DNA from: JAJEFO01 sp965214325
GTDB taxonomy: Bacteria; Pseudomonadota; Alphaproteobacteria; Rhodobacterales; Rhodobacteraceae
Assembly (NCBI GenBank): GCA_965214325.1
Contig: CBDCBG010000006.1
Location: 4,588,001 to 4,652,000 of the forward strand
Length of the DNA: 64,000 bases
Direction: 5' to 3'
Position 1 is the stretch's first letter. Each line of letters begins with the position of its first letter. The notes under the pieces are model-generated. The model was not told where the DNA came from. It searched no databases and was given only the letters and a program-made list of their open reading frames with translations. This document shows positions 17,456-24,229 of this stretch, in pieces. Made by a program: the position numbers and the translations under genes.

Positions 17456-17685
17456 CCGTTATGGGAACTTTCCGGGCATCATATGCCGACCCGTCCCATG
17501 ATGTCAAGCGGAAAATCGAAAAAAAACTGCGTCCCCGTTCAATCCCCTCGGAACCGCTCGCCGGATGCGCTGGAATCCACGCCTGCGCGCGTTATGGCAA
17601 CAGAAATCCATCTACGGGGCCTCAGAACCGCAGATTCCCGTTTCATGTCAACGGGTTGCACGCAAAATGACCGTGTGAAGTTCCG

Positions 17686-18086
17686 TCTACAGTTACAATC
17701 CCGGCCTGAATCCCATGGAGCGGGATCGGACATGGGCGCGGGCGCGGCACGAGACATCCTTGCGCAACCGATTTCCCATGCAGCCCGACCTGAATTTCGA
17801 CTACACTTGGGGCGGCCCCTTGTGCCTGTCCCGCAACGGCGAGCCGGTGTTCGGAGAGCTGGAAACGGACGTGTTTGGGGCATTCTGCTTCAACGGCGTC
17901 GGAATCGTGCGCGGGACAATCTACGGAAAGCTCCTGGCAGAGCTGGTCGCGGGCGTCTCGACTCCCTTGCTCGACATCATGCTGAATGCGGGTCGACCGT
18001 CCGAAACGCCGCCGCAGCCACTTCTCGGTTGGGGTGTTAGGCTGGACTTCGCGATGCGTCGCCATGGCGCTGGATTGGAGATGTAG
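17686..18086 (+). pseudogene. FAD-dependent oxidoreductase (DAO family), C-terminal part
   Basis: Continues the gene at 11713-12641. The frame resumes ..YSYNPGLNPMERDRTWARA, then FPMQPDLNFDYTWGGPLCLS, FCFNGVGIVRGTIYGKLLAE and a normal C-terminus at 18086. The TWGG...FN(G)xG..RG pattern is the FAD-proximal C-terminal motif of DAO-family oxidases. With the N-terminal part this gives a ~440-residue enzyme, as expected. The 18090 SDR starts 3 nt later, so all five genes once formed one operon. Confidence 0.88.
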
Positions 18087-18089
18087 ACG

Positions 18090-18848
18090 TTGAACCTTCT
18101 GGGCAAGGCCGCGTTGGTGACTGGCGGCACCTCGGGAATCGGCGCGGCGACCGCTCGCGTGCTCGCCGAGGCCGGAGCCAACATCGTGGTCGCCGGTCGC
18201 AACGAAGGGGCTGCCAGAGAGCTTTGCCATGAGATCTCGGGGGAGGATCGGCAGGCGACATACGCTCTTGGCGATGTCGTGGACCCTGCGTTTGCAACTT
18301 CCGCAGTCAGTGTTGCGGAAAGGCGGTTTGGCGGGCTGCATGTTCTTGTCAACGCCGCCGGCGCGATCACGCGGGGCACTGTTGAGGAGACATCCGACGA
18401 TAACTGGAACAGGATGCTGTCCGTTAACATCACTGGCACGTTCTTCATGTCCCGGGCAGCGGTTCCCGCACTGCGCCGTTCCGGGGGCGGCAGCATCGTC
18501 AATCTGGGTTCCACTGCCGGGTTGATCGGATGCCCTAGCCTCGCGGCATATTGCGCAAGCAAGGGTGCCATCGTTAACCTGACGCGAGCCATGGCGCTCG
18601 ACCATGCGCACGAGGGCATTCGAGTGAATGCAGTCTGTCCTGGCGCGGTTGACACGCCGATGCTGGTCTCGGGACACGGCGACATGGCGCCGGACCAGGT
18701 CCGCGAGGCCAGCCGCGCTTCGATTCCGCAACTCCGGCTGCCTGGGCCGGCCGAAATAGCCAATGCCATCGCGTTTCTGGCCTCTGATCTCAGCGGGCAC
18801 GTTACGGGGACGTCATTGCCGGTCGACGGGGGGTATACCGCGAAGTGA
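18090..18848 (+). CDS. Short-chain dehydrogenase/reductase
   Basis: 252 residues, a classical SDR that oxidises or reduces an alcohol/ketone with NAD(P). Seen: cofactor motif TGGTSGIG (11-18), NAAG (88-91), and the catalytic triad Ser141, Tyr154 and Lys158 (YCASK). The start is TTG at 18090 with GGAG 9 nt upstream. It begins 3 nt after the FAD oxidoreductase fragment and overlaps the next SDR by 4 bp. The substrate is unknown; the position suggests a step in the DapA-like/ALDH pathway. Confidence 0.88.
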   Translation: MNLLGKAALVTGGTSGIGAATARVLAEAGANIVVAGRNEGAARELCHEISGEDRQATYALGDVVDPAFATSAVSVAERRFGGLHVLVNAAGAITRGTVEETSDDNWNRMLSVNITGTFFMSRAAVPALRRSGGGSIVNLGSTAGLIGCPSLAAYCASKGAIVNLTRAMALDHAHEGIRVNAVCPGAVDTPMLVSGHGDMAPDQVREASRASIPQLRLPGPAEIANAIAFLASDLSGHVTGTSLPVDGGYTAK

Positions 18849-19606
18849 GCGCCATCCTGAAAGACAGGGTCGCCATCGTGACTGGCGGATCACAGGGGAT
18901 CGGCCTTGCCATTGCGCAATCCCTGCACGAGGCGGGCGCGCGCGTCGTGATAGGAGACATTCAACTGTTGGATGACGATGCAATGCCCTGTCATGAGCTC
19001 GATGTGACTGACGAGGCGTCCGTCGCCGCGTTCTTTGCCCATGTTGGTCAGAACCACGGCAGGCCCTCGGTGCTGGTAAACAATGCAGGCATTCTGTCCA
19101 GCACGCCACTTGACCGGCTGACGGTTGCGGCGTGGGACAATGTCATGGCCGTCAATTTGCGTGGGCCATTCCTCATGGCCAGGAAATTCGCTACTTGCTG
19201 TGTGCCGCAGGACAGTCCGGCCATAATCAACATCGGCTCGATCGAGGCTTTCGGCGGCAACGCGGACCATACCGCCTACATGACGTCGAAGGCGGGCATC
19301 AACGGCTTGACGGTGTCGCTGGCGGTCGACCTCGGACCAAGGGGCGTTCGCGTCAACGCCATTGCGCCGGGCTGGATCGACACCGAGATGAACGAAGCGT
19401 ACATGGCACGCGTCCCTGATCGTTCCACGGCAGAAAGGCAGCTGCGCGATCTGCATCCGTCGGGGCGGATCGGATCGCCCTCGGACATCGGCGACGTCGC
19501 GGTCTGGCTGGCCAGCGACAGGTCGCGGTTCGTGTCAGGGCAAGTCATCCGTGTCGAAGGAGGGCGCATGGCGAAGCTGCCTCTCCCGGCCGCATTCAAC
19601 GCTTAG
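18845..19606 (+). CDS. Short-chain dehydrogenase/reductase
   Basis: 253 residues. Seen: TGGSQGIG (13-20), NNAG (79-82) and catalytic Ser132, Tyr145 and Lys149 (YMTSK). GTG start in the overlap GTGA with the preceding SDR. It resembles glucose/ribitol-dehydrogenase-like SDRs. Two adjacent SDRs from one operon are not close copies (different lengths and loops), so they probably act on different intermediates. Confidence 0.88.
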   Translation: MSAILKDRVAIVTGGSQGIGLAIAQSLHEAGARVVIGDIQLLDDDAMPCHELDVTDEASVAAFFAHVGQNHGRPSVLVNNAGILSSTPLDRLTVAAWDNVMAVNLRGPFLMARKFATCCVPQDSPAIINIGSIEAFGGNADHTAYMTSKAGINGLTVSLAVDLGPRGVRVNAIAPGWIDTEMNEAYMARVPDRSTAERQLRDLHPSGRIGSPSDIGDVAVWLASDRSRFVSGQVIRVEGGRMAKLPLPAAFNA

Positions 19607-19615
19607 GTTCGGCGC

Positions 19616-21150
19616 ATGGGCGGCGTAGGGTCTCGGACAAGGCGGCGTGGCCGCGACGTGAGACGCGACGCCCGCACGTCGAAACAGCTGCGATTCATGC
19701 CGGAGACGGACAGGGGAATACCCTATTTGGACTTGTTGACGCCAGGGCAGGTTGACCGAATTCACCGTGAAACCATGGCCCTGCTTCGGGAGAAGGGCGT
19801 TGAGTTCCGCGACGACGAAGCGGTCCAGGCTTGGCGGAGCGTGGGCGCCGAGGTGCAGGGCTGTCGCATCCGGATTGACGAACAACTGCTGTTGCAACTG
19901 CTTTCGACCGCGCCTGAGAGCACAGGATGCACGCGCGAAATCCCGAAAGGTCGGTCACGCTTGGCGGGCGCAAGCAGATACTGACGCCGGCCTATGGCGC
20001 GCCGAACGTTCTCGACCTCGACGGGGTGCGCCGGTCACCGACCATTGCGGACCTCAATGACTTCGTGAAGCTGGCCCATATGTCGCCAGGCATGCAGATG
20101 TCGGGCGGCGTGCTTTGCGAACCTCTGGACATACCCGTGCCCAGGCGGCACCTGCACATGATCTACGGCCTGATCCGACATTCCGACAAGCCCTTCATGG
20201 GCATGGTCACGGCACGCGAGCGGGCCGAGGACAGCGTCAGCATGGCCAAGATCGTGTTTGGCGAGGAGTTCGTTCACGAACACACAGTCATGACTTCAAT
20301 TGCCAACTGCAACTCGCCCTTGGTCTGGGACCAGACCATGCTGGACGCAATCAAGGTCTACGCCGCGGCAAACCAGGCGGTGCTGTTCACGCCGTTCGTT
20401 CTCAGCGGGGCCAGCACACCGGCCAGCACGATCGGATCGCTTGTGCAGATAAGCGCCGAGGCGCTTGCCGGAATTGCGTTCTCGCAGATCATCCGGCCCG
20501 GGGCGCCAGGCGTCTTTGGGCAGTGGATCGGAGCGGTGTCGATGAAGTCGGGCGCCCCGATGGCCGGCACCCCGGAAATTGACCACATCAATCTGCTGGT
20601 TGGCCAGATGGCACGCCACTACAAGCTGCCCTGGCGATGCAGCGGCGCTTGCTCGAGTTCCAAGATCCTGGATGCCCAGGCAGGGTACGAGGCCGCGCGC
20701 AATCTCTTTGGAGCCGCGTTGGCGGGCGCCAACTTCATACTTTCGACCACAGGTTATCTGGAAGGCGCCCTGTGCCAGAGCTTCGCGAAATTCGTGGTCG
20801 ATGCCGAGCCGGCCGAAATGACCCACAGGTTCTTGAAGGGCATAGACTTTTTGGAGCTTGACGACGCGCTGGCAACTATTCGCGAAATCGAGCCCGGTGC
20901 GCATTTCCTTGGCACAAAGCACACGCTGGAGCACTTCGAAAAGGCGTTCGTCATTCCAGAACTCATGCATCACGACAGTTTCGAGCAGTGGGAGGTCGAA
21001 GGGCGACTGGATGCGAACGACCGCGCTGTCCGAAAGGTGGCGGCCATGCTTGCGGAGTATCAGGCGCCTGCCCTGGATCCGGCAATTGACGAGGAATTGC
21101 GTGACTTCATCGCCAGGCGCGAACACGAGATCGGCGACGCAGTCATGTGA
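19616..21150 (+). pseudogene. MttB-family (trimethylamine methyltransferase-like) protein, frameshifted
   Basis: The N-terminal frame from 19616 (RTRRRGRDVRRD..., RGIPYLDLLTPGQVDRIHRE) runs to ~STAPES at 19922. The homologous continuation MHARNPERSVTLGGRKQI is in another frame and runs to 21150. One base missing (or two extra) at ~19922-19927 explains it. The rest is a full MttB-superfamily barrel (MSIANC.., GAPGVFGQWI, PWRCSGACSSSKILDAQAGY, LEGALCQSFAKFVVDAE). No in-frame amber codon was seen, so it belongs to the non-pyrrolysine branch. That branch includes glycine-betaine, proline-betaine and carnitine demethylases that pass methyl groups to a corrinoid protein. An assembly error cannot be excluded. 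Confidence 0.82.
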
Positions 21151-21264
21151 TCTGGCCAAGTGGCGGGCCGTGACTTCATCCGGCGCATATTGCCAGGCGG
21201 TTCCTCGCCCTGGAGGGTGAACTGCAGCGGGCCAGGCTTGTCGAAGTCCGCCCGACGCACAGTG

Positions 21265-21350
21265 ACGACGCAAGATTGCGGAGGAGCGACGTTCGCCGTT
21301 GCTGCGGGGGTGGCCGCACCAGTTCCGGCTGGCACACGGATGCGCAACGG
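21265..21350 (-). repeat. Dispersed repeat, copy 1
   Basis: About 85 bp that resemble 22598-22683, with an identical core GCAAGATTGCGGAGGAG. On the minus strand both read as similar peptides (GTGAATPAATANVAPPQSC versus RTGAAARAAKATVPPPQSC). It could be a remnant of a small mobile or repeated sequence. Confidence 0.45.
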
Positions 21351-21373
21351 TCAAAGCGGTCGGCACCGGAACT

Positions 21374-21545
21374 TCAAGCCGTGAATTCCGCGCCCTTGGA
21401 AACGTAGATCCCGGCCAGTTGCTCGGGTGCGGACAGGAAAGTGCGCTTCGGGGCTCCTGCAGCGGCGCATTCGAGGATCGTCAGGTCGACCGACGCCTCC
21501 GAGAGCGCAAGGTTTCCGACCGGACTCCACGTCGGCGCGTCGCTG
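21374..21545 (-). pseudogene. YbaK/EbsC-type deacylase, C-terminal remnant
   Basis: A minus-strand frame ending TGA at 21374-21376 reads SPVGNLALSEASVDLTILEC, AAAGAPKRTFLSAPEQLAGI and KGAEFTA. It is homologous to the C-terminus of the intact gene at 23751-24221 (GGVAPVGHVTPSRVF, EFAIVYAAAGTPRHIF, APEQLAEI). Only the last ~55 codons remain. It abuts the DUF2147 gene stop. Confidence 0.6.
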
Positions 21546-21553
21546 TTCCGGTC

Positions 21554-21988
21554 CTATTCGACCCGCGTCCAGGTTTGCGCCTTGCAGAAGACCAGCACGC
21601 AGCCTGAGACATTCAGTGTATCGCGGTCCTTGACCTCAAGCTTGGATCGGTAAACTTGGCCGTCCTCGGGATTGTAGATCCGGCCCTTCGTCCACTTTCC
21701 TTCGCCGGTCTCTGTGAAACCCGACATCAGTTCAAGCCCGAGGAGAGGTCGGGTTCGCAGCGCCTGGTTCTTGTTCTTTTCGTCGAGTTTCGGCGTGCCA
21801 TCCGCATTGTGCGGCTCGGTGAACCAGACAATCTTGCCGCAGAGCTTCTCGCCACAGAGCCGAATCTCGATATGCGAATTGCCGTCCGGGGTCAGCCATG
21901 CCCCCGTGGGGTCGGCGTTGCCGACACCAGTTAAGAATATTGTCGCCGCAAGGCCGGCGAGCATTGCCTTCAACAGCTTCTTGATCAT
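21554..21988 (-). CDS. Exported DUF2147 family protein
   Basis: 144 residues from ATG 21988, with AAGG 8 nt upstream. An N-terminal signal peptide (KKLLKAMLAGLAATIFLTGV, cleavage probably after NA at ~25) suggests export to the periplasm. The mature part matches the DUF2147 family: DPTGAWLTPDGNSHIEIRLC, KLCGKIVWF, GRIYNPEDGQVYRSKLEVK, TLNVSGC. Four Cys could form disulphides. The biochemical role is unknown; the fold resembles lipocalin-like barrels. A longer reading from 22063 lacks support. Confidence 0.85.
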   Translation of the reverse strand: MIKKLLKAMLAGLAATIFLTGVGNADPTGAWLTPDGNSHIEIRLCGEKLCGKIVWFTEPHNADGTPKLDEKNKNQALRTRPLLGLELMSGFTETGEGKWTKGRIYNPEDGQVYRSKLEVKDRDTLNVSGCVLVFCKAQTWTRVE

Positions 21989-22686
21989 TGTTGTCACCTT
22001 CAGAACCTGCCACGGATTCTCGCCAATGCCGCTACGCGGATGGTCACGGCCACGCAGCGCCATGCCGAAGCAAGCTGCGGATTCTGGGTGCTTGATTGCG
22101 ATTCCGACCGCATTCGTCGGCGACGGTCCGCACTGTCATTCCCGGAATCGATGCTTGGGTCCTGTCTCCCTTTACTGATGCTGGATGTCCGGCCCAAGGC
22201 CAGCTCTGTACGAGCGTACGCGAGCCGTTCCCGAATTTCAACACGCCGCCGACCACGGTGGCATGCCTCTCGACAAGGCGTTGCCGCTGCGTGTTTGATT
22301 GGTCTCGATTGCACTCCCCGCGCAGGCGGCGCTCCCATCAAGTTCTGAGCCCGCCCGCTGGTGCGATGGCGTCGCATTGACCCGGCGCGTCAGGTTTGGT
22401 GACTTGGCGGGACGTGGTTGGCCCCCGTACGGGAGGTCGGGTCTCCTTGGCTGGAGGGAATCGGTTTCGCTGGCGGGTGAGGCCCGTCCAGTACATCATC
22501 AATTGCGTGTCACCCTGCGCCATACCATAGCATGGCTGCGCCCGGACCTTTCCGCAGACGACGGGCAAAGCGAGTTCAAGGCCTGATGGCCGCATCGTGA
22601 CGCCGCAAGATTGCGGAGGAGGAACGGTCGCCTTTGCCGCACGTGCGGCTGCACCGGTCCTGGCTTGGGCCGGGATGCGCCACTGA
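21989..22686. other. Intergenic region with dispersed repeat
   Basis: About 700 bp without a credible gene. It holds the second copy of the dispersed repeat near its right end (22598-22683). All frames here have atypical Arg/Pro/Gly-rich translations. It may be degraded coding DNA. Confidence 0.5.
22598..22683 (-). repeat. Dispersed repeat, copy 2
   Basis: Partner of 21265-21350 in the same orientation, about 70 % identical by eye around the shared core GCAAGATTGCGGAGGAG. Confidence 0.45.
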
Positions 22687-23298
22687 TCATCCTGTTTCCT
22701 CCCGCTTGGGCACGGCAAGCCGCGCCCGGCTCCACGAAGCCAGCTGCGCGGTCTTCGCCCTCCAGGTGACGATCCCTGACGCAGGACCGGCGCCGCGCTC
22801 CGGTCGAACGACGCGCTTGCGCGCGGCGCCTGTATGCCTGGGCCTCGAGGTCGGCGGCGTCCCGAACCTGCCAGGTGCGGTTGGCCGACGTCGAATTCCG
22901 GCACACGATGGGGGCGGGGCAGGGCGCAGATCAAGACGCGACAGACTCCTCCTCCTGTGCAGGGTCAGCCTCGAGCCCATTCTCACCGGCATCGAAAAAT
23001 TGGTGATGACAACGCTGCCTTGCGGAAACCGGGCAACGATGTTCAGCTGCCCGCCCATCGCCTCGATGTAGGAGCGGAGACTGGACACATAGATGTCGGT
23101 TCGCCGCTCCAGCTTCGCGACAGCCGGCTGCTTCACCTTCAGGGCGTCGCCAACGGACTTCTGTGTCATCGCCCGGGCCTTCCGCAGTTCATGCAGGGGC
23201 ATGGCCGCGCGAAGCTCCCCTTTCAGGACCTCGACCCTCGCCAGACGGTCGGGCGGGAATCCTTCCGTCAATCGGGAAAATGCGTGATTTCCAGCCAT
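22687..23298 (-). CDS. HigA-like XRE antitoxin with frameshifted C-terminus
   Basis: Antitoxin of a reversed-order (toxin first) HigBA-type module. The first ~100 residues are typical: FPPDRLARVEVLKGELRAAM, HELRKARAMTQKSVGDALKV (helix-turn-helix), QPAVAKLERRTDIYVSSLRS, QGSVVITNF. After ITNF the frame runs on for ~100 Arg/Pro-rich residues. Adding one T to the T5 run at about 23002 would instead give a short acidic tail (FDAGENGLEADPAQEEESVA) with a stop at 22931-22933, the normal HigA-like length. So the present C-terminus is probably the result of a 1-nt loss or a sequencing slip. It overlaps the toxin gene by 31 bp, as usual in these pairs. DNA binding is likely retained. Confidence 0.8.
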   Translation of the reverse strand: MAGNHAFSRLTEGFPPDRLARVEVLKGELRAAMPLHELRKARAMTQKSVGDALKVKQPAVAKLERRTDIYVSSLRSYIEAMGGQLNIVARFPQGSVVITNFSMPVRMGSRLTLHRRRSLSRLDLRPAPPPSCAGIRRRPTAPGRFGTPPTSRPRHTGAARKRVVRPERGAGPASGIVTWRAKTAQLASWSRARLAVPKREETG

Positions 23299-23684
23299 CG
23301 GATCTTTCCCAATTCCTTCAGTTCCCTCAGACGCTCGTCATGGAGCAGATCCGCCAGCGGCACGAACCGCTTGCAGAACCGGCCGTCGCCTGTCTTGTCG
23401 CCGGCGATCAGCAGAATGGCAGTCCGCCTCGGATCAAGGGCGCAGGCAACGCGAACGGGCCATTCGCCGCTCTGCACACGAAGTTCGCGCATGTGTTCGT
23501 GTCTTGACCCCCCCCCCCCGTTCCCCGAGGAAAGGGGAAACCCAAGACCAGGTCCGTACTCCCGCGGCAATTCAACCGACGCGACGATGTCGTCCTGTTC
23601 GCTCTCCTCAAGCGTTGCCCACCAGTCCGCGAACTCGTTCGTGCATTCGACTTCCCGAGCCACAACCGTCCATATTCCTTCCAT
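23268..23684 (-). CDS. HigB/RelE-type mRNA interferase toxin (phage-derived Gp49-like)
   Basis: 138 residues. Toxins of this family cleave mRNA on the ribosome and are held in check by the HigA-like partner. Seen: an N-terminal helix (TNEFADWWATLEESEQDDIV), EYGPGLGFP, then GSRHEHMRELRVQSG, RVACALDPRRTAILLIAGDK and a C-terminal FVPLADLLHDERLRELK. Compared with relatives it has two extra codons in the loop before GSRH. That loop is encoded by a 12-base G run (four Gly codons), a slippage-prone tract at 23508-23519. The current length keeps the gene in frame. Confidence 0.82.
   Translation of the reverse strand: MEGIWTVVAREVECTNEFADWWATLEESEQDDIVASVELPREYGPGLGFPLSSGNGGGGSRHEHMRELRVQSGEWPVRVACALDPRRTAILLIAGDKTGDGRFCKRFVPLADLLHDERLRELKELGKIRWLEITHFPD
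23508..23519. repeat. 12-base homopolymer in the toxin gene
   Basis: Twelve consecutive C on the plus strand (G on the coding strand) encode Gly-Gly-Gly-Gly in the HigB-like toxin. Gain or loss of one base would truncate the toxin. Confidence 0.9.
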
Positions 23685-23750
23685 GGAGTGTTGCCAGGTG
23701 TCCCGAGTGCCTGTGTGCCGTGACGGATTTCAGCAGTCGGCATCGCCGCT

Positions 23751-24221
23751 TCAAGTCGTGAAGTTCGCAATCTTGGCATTGGAGATCTCGGCCAGCTGTT
23801 CGGGCGCCACTGAAAATATGTGTCTCGGTGTTCCGGCAGCGGCATAGACGATTGCAAATTCCAGGAGCTTCGGGTCGAGGAATACTCGCGAAGGCGTCAC
23901 GTGACCGACCGGAGCGACCCCGCCGATCGCAAACCCTGTCATTTCGCGAACGAAATTGGCGTCGGCACGACCGAGCGGCTCACCCGCAGCCACGGAAGCC
24001 TTCTCGTCATCGACGCGATTCCCGCCAGCGGAAACGAAGAGGACGACCGATTCGGTTTCCTCGCCACGAAAGACGATCGACTTGGCAATTTGGTCGATTT
24101 CACAACCTGCCTCGCAGGCAGCGTCGGCCGCTGTCCGGGTTTCGCCCGGCATCTCGATGATCTCGCAGACGAGACCTGCGGACTCCAGTGCTGCGGCGAC
24201 GCGTGCAAGACTCTTGCTCAT
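23751..24221 (-). CDS. YbaK/EbsC (ProX-type) aminoacyl-tRNA deacylase family protein
   Basis: 156 residues starting MSKSLARVAAALESAG at 24221. The family hydrolyses mischarged aminoacyl-tRNAs (for example Cys- or Ala-tRNAPro) in trans. Seen: EIIEMPGETRTAADAACEAG, the conserved IAKSIVFRG with the key Lys, and GGVAPVGHV near the C-terminal half, all typical of the small YbaK domain. ISKra4-B copy 1 is inserted 8 bp upstream of the ATG, so the native ribosome binding site and promoter are gone. An artificial extension into the IS (to 24296) reads only IS sequence. Expression now depends on the IS, if it occurs at all. Confidence 0.88.
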   Translation of the reverse strand: MSKSLARVAAALESAGLVCEIIEMPGETRTAADAACEAGCEIDQIAKSIVFRGEETESVVLFVSAGGNRVDDEKASVAAGEPLGRADANFVREMTGFAIGGVAPVGHVTPSRVFLDPKLLEFAIVYAAAGTPRHIFSVAPEQLAEISNAKIANFTT

Positions 24222-24229
24222 GCGCTCGT

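Larger units (their letters stand above)
12642..17685 (-). mobile_element. IS1634-family element #1, split by an IS21-family element
   Basis: The ends are CGGAACTTCA (12642-12651) and its exact reverse complement (17676-17685). The flanking target duplication is TCTACA (12636-12641, 17686-17691). Without the nested IS21-family element and its 8-bp duplication, the length is 2090 bp. Its transposase gene runs on the minus strand in two pieces (12723-13175 and 16122-17455). A near-palindromic 17-mer occurs as a direct repeat near both ends of the gene (12737-12753 and 17459-17475, 16 of 17 identical). Confidence 0.85.

Noticed and set aside
22338..22934. 198-codon minus-strand frame containing dispersed repeat copy 2
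   Set aside because: Arg/Pro/Gly-rich, no domain and overlaps the antitoxin run-on; better read as non-coding or degraded.
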